Shown here piece by piece: positions 44,231 to 55,944 of a DNA stretch of 64,000 nt. Source of the DNA: Ceratotherium simum simum (taxonomy: Eukaryota > Chordata > Mammalia > Perissodactyla > Rhinocerotidae). The DNA lies in contig NW_004454177.1 of assembly GCF_000283155.1 (NCBI RefSeq), forward strand, positions 26,079,425 through 26,143,424. The letters run 5' to 3'. A program made the position numbers and the translations under genes. Every line of letters begins with the position of its first letter. Position 1 is the first letter of the stretch. The notes under the pieces are model-generated. The model was not told the origin of the DNA, did not search any database, and saw nothing but the letters and a program-made list of their open reading frames with translations.

Positions 44231-44429
44231 TGTCTGTCTTCCCATAATTAGCAATAATCAACAAAGGCATCAACAAAGAGGAGAAACTGGGTACACTGAC
44301 AGTCTCCACTTGGTCTTGGGAGGGAAGAGTGTGAGGAACAGGGCGGGAGGCCAGAGGGTTAAAGAATAAAGTGAGGCAGGTGAGTCCCTGGAAGGGCCAG
44401 GAGAAAGAGGCGGGCCAGGCTGATCAGAA
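44231..44429. other. Unassigned DNA
   Basis: Nothing recognised. Confidence 0.4.
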
Positions 44430-44584
44430 GTCCTGGAGGTTATGAGATAAAGGGGTTCAGAATGTGGGCTTTAGAATCTGGATTTAATGCCCCAGTGGGT
44501 ATTATTGACTGTGTGACCTCGTACCTCAGTTTTATTTTATATAAAATGGGAATAATATTAGTATATGCCCCATTGGTAGCTATT
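44430..44584 (+). mobile_element. MIR SINE, left of LTR
   Basis: 'aatgtgggctttagaatctg' and 'ataaaatgggaataatatta'. The MIR is cut at 'attg/tgg' and its tail appears again near 45105. Confidence 0.8.
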
Positions 44585-45026
44585 GTGGAAATACACAAAA
44601 ACCAGCCAAATTTGGAACATGCAGAGGCCATTTATTCAGAGCTTGTAACAGGGAAGTCAGCCACCATCAGTTGAGTTTGGCAGAGACTCCAAGGCAGGTA
44701 GGGAGTGGGAAAGCTCTAGAGCGGAGAAAAGGGAGGGTCTCAGGTGAGCCCCAATTGGAGGCTGCTGACCTGGGGAAGCTGTAGGAGGGATAACTAGAAG
44801 TAGGGCATCCTATGTGATTGGCTAGGGGAGCATTTTGGCTTTCTCTGGTTGGTCCTAAGTTGGAAGCAGAGGCAAAAATTAGGGAAACTGTTAGTTATTA
44901 AGTTCTGACTGTTTTGGGCTGATTGCTACAGAGATTGTGGTTTGGCTTCTGGGGCTGGTTCCTTCAGGTTGTGGGTAAGAGTTCTATTTTTATACATGAT
45001 CTGGCTATTGTTCATTTGTATACTCA
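44585..45026 (-). mobile_element. Solo retroviral LTR inside a MIR
   Basis: On the minus strand: TGAGTATAC start near 45026, CCAAT-box-like 'agccaatcacat' at 44813-44824, AATAAA at 44631-44636, and an end near 44585. The layout fits a gammaretrovirus-type solo LTR. Boundaries are approximate and no target-site duplication was confirmed. Confidence 0.6.
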
Positions 45027-45104
45027 GGCTCTTATTATTAATATGAACTTAGAAATTAAGACATATTTATAATCATCAATGACAAATTCTATTAATATCA
45101 AATA
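45027..45104. other. AT-rich interval between LTR and MIR tail
   Basis: Either the outer part of the LTR or decayed MIR. Confidence 0.3.
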
Positions 45105-45172
45105 TTAATATAACTAAAGCATTTAGCAGAATGCTTGGCAAATAACTAGCACTTAATAAATCTTGGAAAAAG
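45105..45172 (+). mobile_element. MIR SINE tail, right of LTR
   Basis: 'aaagcatttagcagaatgct' and 'ctagcacttaataaatct' are the MIR end that belongs to 44430-44584. Confidence 0.75.
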
Positions 45173-45489
45173 AGAGGAAAACCTGGTGAAATACGTTACT
45201 GAGAATATACAACTGTGAACCACATAAATTGAATATTCATGAAATTCAGCTTAGTATGTTTCATATTGGAGAGTGAGACGATGGACTTGACAAGATAACT
45301 TTCTAGGTCTAAGATTCAAGGACGCCAAAGGGAACGTGTGTGTCTCTCATTGCATGAGCATTTTATTTGATTGTCAACATCTCTCGTTATGTGTTCACTG
45401 CCTCCAGTGGCAGCCAGCCCCTAGGAGATGCTCAGGGAGCATCCATGCCCCGCCCCATCTTTTCACTTGCTGCAGAAGGTAGAGGGCCT
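45173..45489. other. Unassigned DNA
   Basis: Nothing recognised. Confidence 0.4.
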
Positions 45490-45655
45490 GGTTCTTTCCA
45501 TTATGACCTGAGTGACACTGGACATGTCATCTCTCCATCTGAGTTTCCTTCTCTATAACTTGGGGATAATGATTCCTGCTCAGTCTACTTCACTGGGTTT
45601 GTAGTGAGGATAAACTGAATTAATATGCATGAAAGCACTTTGTGAACTGCCAACG
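45490..45655 (+). mobile_element. MIR SINE
   Basis: 'ttatgacctgagtgacactg', 'gagtttccttctctataact' and 'aaagcactttgtgaactgcc' in order. Confidence 0.8.
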
Positions 45656-45913
45656 GGGGTTGGATTATTAATGTGCATTGCCTTTACTTCACTGTGCTCT
45701 CTTAGACTAAATTCCCAGCATGCTGTGTCTCTGTCCAGGAAATGAGACTGGTCCAGGGAGGGCCAATTCTGAGAACGACATGAAAGATATAAATGGGGTC
45801 AAGGTCATGGATGTGATTGGGCCAGGCGCCAGTTAACTCCCCCAGAAATGGGACTTCAGCCTGGGACCAACATGGTAGAGTCCCGGAGCCTCAGAGATGG
45901 GCAGGGCCTTAGT
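45656..45913. other. Unassigned DNA
   Basis: Nothing recognised. Confidence 0.4.
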
Positions 45914-46153
45914 CTTTTTTTTTTTGTTTTTTTTGTGAGGAAGATCAGCCCTGAGCTAACATCTGCCATTCCTCCTCTTTTTGCTGAGGAAGACTGGCCC
46001 TGAGCTAACATCCGTGCCAATCTTCCTCCACTTTATGTGGGACGCCACCACAGCATGTCCTGACAAGCGGTGCCTCGGTCCGCGCCCGGGATCCGAACCC
46101 GGGCTGCAAGCAGTGGAGCGCGAGCACTTAACCGCTACGCCACGGGGCCAGCC
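45914..46153 (-). mobile_element. ERE SINE, short form
   Basis: The T-run (A-tail) at 45914-45935, the two 'gagctaacatc' tail phrases, and the tRNA-like head near 46153. The box-B-like element is at about 46093-46104. Likely target-site duplication 'agggccttagtcttt' versus 'agagccttactttt', imperfect. Confidence 0.92.
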
Positions 46154-47381
46154 CAGAGCCTTACTTTTAAGTCCTCCAGGCCAGCCCCCACCCAGTGCAG
46201 GTCACTTCTCCAGGCACTCCTGACAGGTGGCCCCAGACTGACCCAACAGCACCTTCCATAACAGAGAGCTCCTTCTCTTTGTGGGGTGTTCTAGTTATCA
46301 GAAAGCTCCTCCTTAGGGTATAGCCAAATCTGTTTCTCTGTTAGTCTATGCTTGGGCCCCCAGACTTCCCTCTGGGGTGGCCCAGGGTGAGCAGACATTC
46401 CTCACCATATGGCAGTCCTTCAAATATTTCAGCATAGCGATTATACTCAGGTAGCCCTCATCTCCTGGGAGAGGAATGGTTACATGGTAGCAGCCTTGAG
46501 CTGCTGCAGATGGGAAGGAAGCCTGTTAGGGCCCGGGCATAGCCACCTTCCCCACAAGAGGGAATCCATTTTAAGCTCACACCTGGTCTAAAACAATTAT
46601 ACTTCCTGACCAAAATCCAGAACAGTCATTGCATGACCAGAGTACAGGTTGAGAGGGAGCCCTTATCTTGCAGTGAGCACAAGTCAGGAACTTTATGCAA
46701 AGGGTATCAGAGAGAAGCAAATCTTCTTAGCAACACGGATAATATTTGCTACTTAAAATGAATTCTGATTAATAATGGACACAAAACTTTTCAACATTTA
46801 GTAATGAGGACTCTGTTTCAGAGAAATGGCTGCCCAGAGCATGCTAGTGGAGGCAAGAACTGGGAGGAACTCAGAGGAAAGGATCTGTAGACCTGTCCAA
46901 AAAATCAACTGGAATTGAGTTGGAAATCAATATCAGAATGTTTATGGTATTCATAGGTGTTTTGGTTATTTATTGAACAGTTGGACAGGATACAAGCATG
47001 TTGTAGCTTTAATTTTCCACAGTCTCTGCCTTCACCTTTGCCCTCTGGAATCTCTTTCCCATCTAACAGCATGCTGGGCAGATCCCATAGCATGCCTGGG
47101 AATCTGAGGTCTTAAAAGTCCAGTCCAGCCTAGTCCTATTGAAAACTCCATCTCATAGGATTCAAAACTTTTTTCATGCATCCCGTGATTTAGAGAAAAT
47201 ACAGAGGAACGTGTTAAATGCACATTTCGGGGATGCAATCAGCAAAATACAGGCTCAGAGGAAATAATACACAACAAATGACCTAGTTTCTCCAAAAAAT
47301 GAATTGCAGGAGTGGGGGTGGTTGGTGGGTGGAGGGGAGAAGTGATGGAAGGGGCCCTATAGATTAAAAGAGATTTAAAGA
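46154..47381. other. Unassigned DNA
   Basis: About 1.2 kb. No named repeat and no supported gene. Confidence 0.45.
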
Positions 47382-47640
47382 GGGGCTGGTCCAGCGGTGT
47401 AGTGGTTAAGTTCACACGCTCCGCTTCGGTGGCCGGAGTTTTGCAGGTCCAGATCCCAGGCGCGGACCTACGCACCTCTTATCAAGCCATGCTGTGGCAG
47501 GCGTCCCACATGAAAAAAGTGGAGGAGGATGGGCACAGATGTTAGCCCAGGGCCAATCTTCTTCAGCAAAAAGAGGAGGATTGGCAACAGATGTTAGCTC
47601 AAGGCTAATCTTCCTCACCAAAAAAAAAAGAGAGAGAGAG
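47382..47640 (+). mobile_element. ERE SINE, short form
   Basis: Head 'ggggctggtccagcggtgta', body 'gccatgctgtggcaggcgtc', tail with an A-run and a (GA)n. Perfect 13-bp target-site duplication 'agagatttaaaga' (47369-47381 and 47641-47653). Confidence 0.95.
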
Positions 47641-47729
47641 AGAGATTTAAAGAATATATCAGTCAATCATAGTGAGTGGAAATTGCTTGGATCCTGATTC
47701 AAACCAACTGTAAAAAAATAAACATTTAT

Positions 47730-47985
47730 GGGGCCAGCCCAGTGGTGTAGTGCTTAAGTTCTCATGCTCCGCTTCGGTGGCGTGGGTTTGCAGGTTCGGA
47801 TCCCAGGCGAGGACCTACACACCGCTCATCGAGCCATGCTGTGGCAGCATCCCATGTACAAAACTTGGAGGAAGACTGCCACAGATGTTAGCTCAGCAGC
47901 AATCTTCCTCAAGCAAAAAGGGGAAGATTGGCAATAGATGTTAGCTCAGGGCCAATCTTCCTCACCAAAATAAGTAAATAAATAA
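47730..47985 (+). mobile_element. ERE SINE, short form
   Basis: Head 'ggggccagcccagtggtgta', box-B-like 'ggttcggatcccaggcg', two tail repeats, then an A-rich (TAAA)n end. The flanks share 'aataaacattta'/'aataaacacttta', a blurred target-site duplication. Confidence 0.93.
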
Positions 47986-48534
47986 ACACTTTACATTTCT
48001 GAGACGAGTGGAAATTTGAACACTGCCTATTTATTTGATATCAAGAAACTGTGGCGTTTCTTTAGGTGAGATTAGTACTGTGGCTGTATGTTTTAAAAAA
48101 TAGTCTTATCTTTTAGGGGTACATTCTGAAATATTTATGGATTAAAGGACATAATGTCTGGGATTTGCTTCAAAATGATATAAGAAGGGGAAATTGATGA
48201 GGATTTAGATGAAGTAAGACTGGACGTAAGTTGATAAACATGGAGTAGTTGGACTTCCTCCAAGAGAGCAAAAATGGAAGCTGCCAGGCCTTCCTAAGAC
48301 TCAGGAGGCCTCTGCCTCCTTCCTCAAAGGGAGCCATGGGCCAGTCCACACTCCACAAGGAGGGGAGGCATCATTCTCAGGAGGCACCCTTCACTGGGGG
48401 CATGCTCTGGAGACCCACACTCAGCCAACAGCGCCTCAGTTCCCCCAAGTCCCACCTATCTTCACCCCCCAACATACCGTCCCACATAGAGGCCACAGCA
48501 GACATTCTACTACTCATCTGTGAGTGCATCTTCG
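47986..48534. other. Unassigned DNA
   Basis: The 184-codon ORF starting at 48249 runs into L2 DNA at 48535, so it is not taken as a gene. Confidence 0.45.
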
Positions 48535-48835
48535 CGACTCTTAGGATGAAGTCCAGACCCAGTAATGTGGCCCACAAAGCCCCTTATTACTTTTTCAATC
48601 TCATCTCTGCTCATTGCTCCCCCACCCCTCAACCTGAGCTCTGCCTGTTTCAGTCCCACCGAACCTGTCTGCTTCCTCCAAGCTTTCACACAGGCTATTT
48701 CCTCCACCAGTTCCCATTCCTTAACCGTTCTACCTTTTTACCTGGCTCTTTGTCTTTCAAATCTTGGCTTAGATTTTACCTATTCCAGGAAGCCTTCTTC
48801 TGAGGGGTGACCCAGATCCCCCTTCAAGGAAGGTC
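48535..48835 (+). mobile_element. L2 LINE 3' part
   Basis: 'gaagtccagacccagtaatg' and 'ctttcacacaggctatttcc', 'caaatcttggcttagatttt' and 'ccaggaagccttcttctga'. Confidence 0.85.
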
Positions 48836-49129
48836 TTGCTGCCCTGTTGCAAGAAGGAATGCATCAACAGGCAGCAATCGACTGTCAGCTCCACATCAGG
48901 CAGCTGAGCAAGGTGGGGGCAGGGGGAAGGTCCAGCAGTGTCTGACAGACTTGGGACCCTGTGACAGGCAATCTTCTCTTTAGAGCCCCACGCCAGGGTG
49001 GCCAAGGCTTTGTCGGGATTGCATTGCAGTTCGATTTCTTCCTCAGCCCAATCCTGCTTCCCTACCCACCCCGCCTTCCTTTCACGGGTGTTGATCCTAC
49101 TAAACATTTCACACTCCAAACTCCATCTC
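48836..49129. other. Unassigned DNA between two L2 segments
   Basis: Perhaps an insertion into L2, but I cannot name it. Strand and family unknown. Confidence 0.4.
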
Positions 49130-49400
49130 AGCATCTTCTTTTAAAGAACCCAACCTGCAACTTTGTCCCATCCCACACCTCCTTCTGCCCCTTCTTGGGG
49201 TAAATGCCTCTTCTAGTTAATTGGACAGCACGCACTCTTTTCCCATTATTTCATATTGTTCCCCTGCAACGTGACTGTCTAACATAGAGTCCGTATCCCC
49301 CGCTGAACTGGAAGCTCCATCTGGCTGGCTCATCTTGGTGTGTTCATGACCTAGCACAATTCCTGACACATGATGGACATTCTGTTAATTAATAGAAATC
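49130..49400 (+). mobile_element. L2 LINE 3' end
   Basis: 'ccgctgaactggaagctcca' and 'cctgacacatgatggacatt' continue the L2 of 48535-48835. Confidence 0.7.
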
Positions 49401-50057
49401 CCAGTGAGCAGGGAATTGGAAATCAGAATCAGAATCCCACTGTTTATGGTATTCAGAAATAAATGAATGAGTGCCCTTTTTGGTGATTTTCCAAAGTTTG
49501 GCCTAGGAAGCCACTGTTACTGAAATGAAAGCATCAACATTTCAGAGCCACAAGAAACCTAAGAAAGGAAGCACCACTTTTTTTTGAAATGGGTGGATCA
49601 TTAAGAGAACCAGGCTAAAATGCAAAGGGTGCAGCCATTCTCTGGATCTATTAATAATCAACTTTGTTACCTGGACAAGACATTTGGGCATACCATCCTA
49701 CAGATATATTCTAAGGAAAAATTTTTAAATACTCACAAAATCTGAACACTGAATGGAAACTGGCATTCCCCGGGGTATGGAGGGCCAGAGGGGTAGTATA
49801 TATACATATATAGTAAGCCCTCCAGCACTTACTTTCTTTAATAGCCAAGGGCCTCTCTCGGGCCATTTTAGACCCATTTTCCATAAGTAATCTGCAGGCA
49901 GAAACGGGGTGCCTGGATTCTCTTCCTTAGTAGCTTTGGGATAATTAGAGCACAGAGAGGAAAAGCTCCTCCTCCATATTTTCATGCTCTCCTCTGTCTT
50001 TCCTATGCCATCCCTCTCTCTATAAGCAGATTTGCCCAATCTCTGTAGAGCCAAATT
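49401..50057. other. Unassigned DNA
   Basis: The 122-codon ORF at 49725-50093 (minus) runs into a MIR and lacks support. Confidence 0.4.
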
Positions 50058-50300
50058 AGTAATAATAATACCTGACATTGACTGAGTACTCAATATGTGC
50101 CAGGCTTGTACTGGGAACTTGATGTCGGTTATCTGAGTAAACAGGTTGCCAGCAGCAAACCTGGAAACAAATGTTATCCCAGACAGAGGCAGAAGCTGAC
50201 TCAGAGAGATTGAGTGAGTTGCTCAAAGCTTGTAGGAGTATCAAAATCATGGTTTGAATCCAGGTCTCGCTGACTCCATAGCCCATCCTCTGAGCCACAA
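50058..50300 (-). mobile_element. MIR SINE with a small insert
   Basis: Reversed MIR: 'ctcaatatgtgccaggcttg', 'ctcagagagattgagtgagt' and 'catggtttgaatccaggtct'. About 40 extra bases sit near 50130-50175. Confidence 0.8.
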
Positions 50301-50509
50301 ATGACACCACCTTACAAAGATGATGCCCGTCATATCGACTGACTGAGGCTGTTCTCAGGGACAAGAGGAAGAGACTGGGGGCAGTGAGGCAGCCGCTTCA
50401 CTGGGCTTATGCTCTGCTGTGTCAGCAGAGACCCAGCTTGTAAAGATCCAGAGAGCCTGCCTCCTATGACTTTCTGAAATATGCTAAATGCGTTAAAAGT
50501 TCTGGGACA
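50301..50509. other. Unassigned DNA and left ERE target-site copy
   Basis: Ends with the target-site copy 'aaaagttctgggaca' (50495-50509). Confidence 0.4.
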
Positions 50510-50815
50510 GGGGCCGGCCCCGTGGCTTAGCGGTTAAGTGCGTGCGCTCCACTACTGGCGGCCCAGGTTCGGATCCCGGGTGCTCACTGACGCACCACTT
50601 CTCCGGCCATGCTGAGGTCGCGTCCCACATACAGCAACTAGAAGGATGTGCAACTATGACATACAACTATCTACTGGGGCTTTGAGGGGGAAAAAAAGGA
50701 GGAGGATTGGCAATAGAAGTTAGCTCAGAGCTGGTCTTCCTCAGCAAAAAAAAGAGGAGCATTAGCATGGACGTTAGCTCAGGGCTGATCTTCCTCACAA
50801 AAAAAAAACAAAAAA
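50510..50815 (+). mobile_element. ERE SINE, long form
   Basis: Head 'ggggccggccccgtggctta', box-B-like 'ggttcggatcccgggtg', the long-form block near 50634-50670, tail with 'gacgttagctcagggctgat'. Perfect 15-bp target-site duplication 'aaaagttctgggaca' (50495-50509 and 50816-50830). Confidence 0.97.
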
Positions 50816-50830
50816 AAAAGTTCTGGGACA

Positions 50831-50945
50831 ATTTCCAATGCGTGTGGGGTAGGGAGAGTTTCCATACACGACTGAGCAATTCTTGGGACACCAGCTGGGT
50901 GTCCTACAATTTAACTCAATTCTGACACTATGTATCCAGAAATAG
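50831..50945 (-). mobile_element. Old LTR-like element, part 1
   Basis: 'gacaccagctgggtgtccta' to 'ttctgacactatgtatcc' belong with 51427-52296, as judged from remembered order in an old LTR family. Split by a younger LTR. Confidence 0.5.
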
Positions 50946-51426
50946 TGTTACCACACAAAGAGCACGATCTGCTCGCCGCAAGACAAAAGCCAATTGTCAA
51001 GAGGCAAGAGGGTGGAAAAGAAAGAGCAGTTTATTACAGCTTGCTAGCAAGGGGGAAGATGGCCGACTAATGTCTCAAAGAACCATCTTAAGGGGGCACA
51101 AAATCTTACAGCAGTTATATAGGCCATTGGGTTAAAGGGGAGTGGGCTAGGAATGTTGACCTTCTGGTGTTACAGACTGGGAGTGCCACACTAGATCTTT
51201 CAGTTTTCATTGATGATGGCTATTAGCATAGACTCTCTGTTTGGGAGTCATCACATTCCTAACGAACTCAAAAGAACAAAGTTATCATCTTACAGCTGGG
51301 AGGTACATGCACAAGCAAGGGTCGTAAAATCTGCAGAGCAGTTAGATCTCCTGGAGAGTGCATATCCAGCTGGGTTAGTTTGTCAGAGGTCATTTAAAGT
51401 TACAATGGGGTTTCTTTTCTACCACA
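50946..51426 (-). mobile_element. Younger solo LTR, nested
   Basis: Minus strand: begins TGTGGTAG and ends GGTAACA, 481 bp. Promoter-like order: CCAAT (51126-51130), TATA-like ctatataa (51115-51122), AATAAA (51030-51035). No viral genes are attached. No 4-6 bp target-site duplication matches at these ends. The flanks are 'atag' and 'tcgt'. Confidence 0.7.
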
Positions 51427-52296
51427 TCGTCAACCTTGTCTTGAGCTGGTATCAATAGCATGAGATTCCAGTTTGAGGGCTCACTCCTACAAGAATGCCC
51501 TCCCCTGACTTCAGACTCCAATCCCAAGCCCAGGTTATCACCTGTGCTTCCAACCAAACTATAGATTGGAGGTTCCAGTGACCCCTTCCTTGGGTTCATT
51601 TAATTTGCTAGAGTGGCTCACAGACCTCAGGAAACTTGTTTACTCAATAGATTATCAATTTACTACAAAAGATATTAAAGGATACGAATCAACAGCCTAA
51701 TGAAGAGATACATAGGGCGAGGTCCCAAACAAAGGATTTTGGTCCTTGTAGAGTTTTGGGCCCATCATAGGGCATGATGGCACGTGGAAGCATTCTAATT
51801 CCCCAACTTGGAAGCTCTGAACCCCACCCTTTTGGGTTTTAGTGGAGGCTTCATTACATAGGCATAATTGATTAAATCATTGGCCACTGGAGATTGATTC
51901 AGCCTCCAGCCCCTCTCCCCTCCCTGGAAATCAGAGTGTGGGACTGAAATCTCCAACCCTCTATTCATGGTTGGTTCCCCTGGCAACCAGCCCTCATCCT
52001 TAGGTGCTTTCCAAAAGTCATCTTCATGAACATAAACCCTGTTCTACTGGAAAGGGACTTATGAAAAACAAGACGTCCATTTCACCTTTATGACTTTGAA
52101 GCAATTTCAGGAACTGAGGACAAGAGACCAAATATTATAACCAAAGATGCTACCATTGTTCTTATTGCTCAGGAAATTCCAAGGATTTTGTGAGCTGTGA
52201 GCCAGGAACCGTGGAGGAAGACCAAATATATATAAGAAATGTATTTTGGTCATCTGAGTGACCAAGTATGTACTTGTTATAAATCACAATATCACA
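51427..52296 (-). mobile_element. Old LTR-like element, part 2
   Basis: 'tttgctagagtggctcacag', 'gaagagatacatagggcgag', 'ttttgggttttagtggaggc' and 'aaattccaaggattttgtga', ending 'aaatcacaatatcaca' (TGTGATATT on the minus strand). It looks like an old ERV-L-type LTR. Family not named. Confidence 0.65.
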
Positions 52297-52339
52297 TGTA
52301 TCTTCTGGGAACAAGAGCAATTGGGTGAGAGCAGCAGAG

Positions 52340-52560
52340 AGCTGGCACAATACAATGGAAGAGGGCATAGATTCTGGCATTAAATCAAGTTCAAATCCCA
52401 GCTCAGCCAATTCCTGGCTGTGTGCCCTTGAGCGAGTGACCTAAGCATTCTGGCCTTGCCTCATTTCCGTATCTGTAAATAGAGGATGGTTTTGTGCCTA
52501 ACACACAGAGTTGAGAGGTTTAAATCAATTAAGTAATGCATGTAAAGTACACCAAAAATT
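52340..52560 (+). mobile_element. MIR SINE
   Basis: 'agggcatagattctggcatt', 'ctcagccaattcctggctgt' and 'tgcctcatttccgtatctgt' in MIR order. Confidence 0.85.
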
Positions 52561-53040
52561 TTGGTTCCCTTACTATCAGCATATACTCCTCCGCAGCCTC
52601 AGGGAAAATTCAGCAGTGAGTGACCAATGAAGACTTGGATGAACCTCAGGGGTGGGCCTCTCAGGGACTCCAGGAGAGGTATTGCTATTATCATGCCCAT
52701 TTTTTCCCTTTACTAATTTTAAAGTTTTATGCTCTATGTCTGTCTTTTAAGTGGTTACCCTGGCTATTTGCACAAGCATATTTAACAGAGCCCAAGAGTA
52801 ATCAAAATTCTTACCTTCCTCCCCAAACTATTCAAGGACCTTAGAATTAATCAACAGCAGTCAGCATCTCTCAACCTATATGCTATTTTTGTCTAATATT
52901 TAAGTTGTATCCGTTTTTTAACACCACAAATTAGAAGTCATCGTTATTATCACTGTTTTTTTGTACAAACAATGTTTGTTTGGATTTATCCACACATTTG
53001 GCAGTTTCTTTATCATTTCTCTTTTTATAGTAGAATATAG
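52561..53040. other. AT-rich, probably old LINE debris
   Basis: 'ttaagtggttaccctggcta' is a phrase found in old LINE-like repeats, but I cannot be specific. No gene recognised. Confidence 0.4.
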
Positions 53041-55303
53041 TTTTTTTAAATAATAGTTTTATTGAAATATAATGCAGATACCATGAAATTCACCCTTTTA
53101 AAGTGTATAATTTAGTGGTTTTTAGTATATTCACATAGTTGTGCAACCATCACTATTATCTAATTCCAGAACATTTTCATCACCCCCCAAAGAACCCCTG
53201 TATCCATTAGGTGTCACACCTTATTCTGCCCTCTCTCCAGTCCCTGGCAATCACTAAGCTTCCTTAGGTCTCTACAGATTTGCCTCTTCTGGACATTTCC
53301 TATGAATAGAATCATAAAATAAATGGTATTTTGTAACTGGCTTCTTTCATTTGGTATAACATTTTCAAAGGTCATTCATGTTGTAGCATGTATCACTACT
53401 TCATTCCTTTTTATTGCCAAATAGTGTTCCGTTGTATGGATAGGCCACATTTTGTTTAATCATTCATCAGTTGATGGACATTTGGGTTGTCCAAATGTCC
53501 ACTTTTTAGCTATTATAAATAATACTACTGTGACCATTCTTGTATAAGTTTTGTGTGAACATATGCTTGTATTTCTCTTGGGTATATACTTAGGAGTGGA
53601 ATTGCTGGGTCATAAGCTAACTCTATATTTAACCGTTGGAGGAACTGCCAGACTGTTTTCCAAAGTGGCTGCACCATCCTACAATCCCATCAGCAATGTA
53701 TGAGGGTTCCAATTTCTTTATGGCCTTGCCAAATTTGTTATTATCTTTTTAATATTAGTCTTCCTAGCGAGTGTGAAGTGGTATTTCATTGTGGTTTTGA
53801 TTTCTATTTCCTCAATGACTAATGATGTTGAGCATCTCTTCATATGCTCACTGCCATTTGTATATTATCTTAGGAGAAATGTCCATGCAAATCATTTGCA
53901 TATTTTTCAATTGGGTTATTTATGAGACTTATCAAATATATATTATCTTGGGCTCTTGTCAAAAATTAATTGACCATAAATGTAAGGGTTTATTTCTAGA
54001 TTCTCAATTCCATTCCATTGATCTTTATGTCTATCTTTATGCCAGTACCACACTGTCTTGATAACTGTAGATTTGTAGGAAGTTTTGAAATTGAGACATA
54101 TGAGTCCTCCAACTTTGTTCTTATTTTTCAAGATTGTTTGAACTATTCCAGATCTCTTGCATTTCTACATAAATTTTATGATCTGCCTGTCAATTTCTGA
54201 AAAAAAGCAGCTGGGATTTTGATAAGGATTACACTGAATCTGTAAATAAATTTGGGGAGTATTGCCGTCTTAACAATATTAAGTCTTCTGATCCATGAAC
54301 ATGTATGTTTTTCCATATATTTAGGTCTTCTTTAATTTTTTTCAACAATGTTTTATAGTTTTCAGCATACAAATCTTGCAGTTATTTTGTTGTATTTATT
54401 TGTTGTATTTATTCCTAAATATTTTATTCTTTTTGATGCTATTGTAAGTAGGATTGTATTCTTAATTTGATTTTTCAGATTATTCATTGCTAGTGTATAG
54501 AAATACAATTGATTTTTGTATATTTATCTTGTATCTTTCACCTTGCCAAACTCATATATTAGTTCTAATATTTTTTTGGTTCTTATTTTTGTTGTAGATT
54601 CCTTAGGATGTTCAATATACATGATCATGTCATCTGTGAATAACAATAATTTTACTTCTTCCTTTCCAATCTGATGTCATTTATTCCTTTTTCTTACCTA
54701 AATGCCCTGGCTAGAACGTTTAATACACTACTGAATAGAAATGATGAGGACAGACATCCTTGATTTGATCCTAAACTTAGGGGAAAAGCATTTAGTCTTT
54801 CATTGTTAAGTATAATATTAGCTGTGGGGTTTTGGGTATTTGCCCTTATCAGGTTGAGGAAGTTTCCCTTCTATTCCTATTTTAGTGAGTGTTTTTATTG
54901 TAATAGGGTGATGGATTTTGTCAAATGCTTTTTCTGCATCTATTGACATGATAATGCTTGTTTTGTCTTTTATTATATTAATATGATTTATTACATGGAT
55001 TGCTTTTGGAAGTTGAATCAACCCTGCATTCCTGGGATAAATTATTTATTGTATATGATCCTTTTTATATGTTGCTGAGTTTAGTTTTGTATTATTTTGT
55101 TGAGAGTTTTGGCTCTATATTCACAAAGGATATCAGTCTGTAATTTTATTTTTTTTGTGATGTCTTTGTCTGTTTTTGGTATCATGGTGATATTGGCCTC
55201 ATGGAAAGTGTTCCCTTCTCTTCTATTTTTTGGAAGTTTGTTGAAGATTGGTATTAACTCTTCTTTAAGCTTTTGGTAGAATTCATTAGATAAGCCACCA
55301 GTA
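53041..55303 (-). mobile_element. LINE-1, antisense, 3' UTR to reverse transcriptase
   Basis: On the minus strand this carries the 3' UTR near 53041, late ORF2 (53590-53830), and the reverse-transcriptase core. The open piece at 54818-55021 includes the DAEKAFD catalytic motif A intact (54931-54951). Stops and frameshifts on both sides break ORF2, so no active protein is expected. Confidence 0.92.
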
Positions 55304-55745
55304 TATTCAAAGAGTTATGCACCATCACTACAATCTAATTTTAGAGCATTTCTATCACCTCCAAGAGAAGCCCTGTATCCATTAGCAGTAATTCCTCCCC
55401 TCCCCCAGCCTTAGGCAACCGCTGTGCAACTTTCTTGTCTTTTACACAAGTTAAATCATAAAATATGTGGCCTTTTATGGCTGATTTTCCTCACTTAACA
55501 GATTACTTTCAAGTTTCATCCATCTTGTATCAGTACTTCATTCCTTTTAAATGTCAAATAATATTCCATTGTATAGATATAGCAAATTTTGTTTATCATC
55601 AAAGGAGAGACATTTGGGTTCTCTCTATTTTTGGCTACTATGTATAATGCTGCTATGAATATTTGTGTATAAGTTTTTTTGTGAATGAGCAATGTTCTTA
55701 GAAATGTGATTTTTTAATTTTATCTAGCATTTTAGTTGTTTTCAT
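55304..55745 (-). mobile_element. Second LINE-1 3' fragment, antisense
   Basis: 'tcaaataatattccattgta' (55554-55573) and 'gacatttgggttctctctat' (55609-55628) repeat the LINE-1 region already passed at 53400-53500, so this is a separate copy or a local duplication. It joins directly to the first. Confidence 0.85.
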
Positions 55746-55944
55746 CAGCTGAATTGCGAGAAACAGAAATCAAGTTGTGCTTTTCCCCCTCAACTTGTGC
55801 TACTTTCTTGGAGAAAGGGATGTGGTCAAAGGATGTGGTGGCCCAGCATAAAGAGAATCTCTAGTAATTCCATAATTGACGGCTTTATGCAGGGAAATAT
55901 AGAACCCCAAATGAAGGAACAAAGAAATCCACCCATCCATATAT
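55746..55944. other. Unassigned DNA
   Basis: Nothing recognised. Confidence 0.4.

Noticed and set aside
48249..48803. 184-codon ORF
   Set aside because: The second half is L2 3' sequence. No family match.
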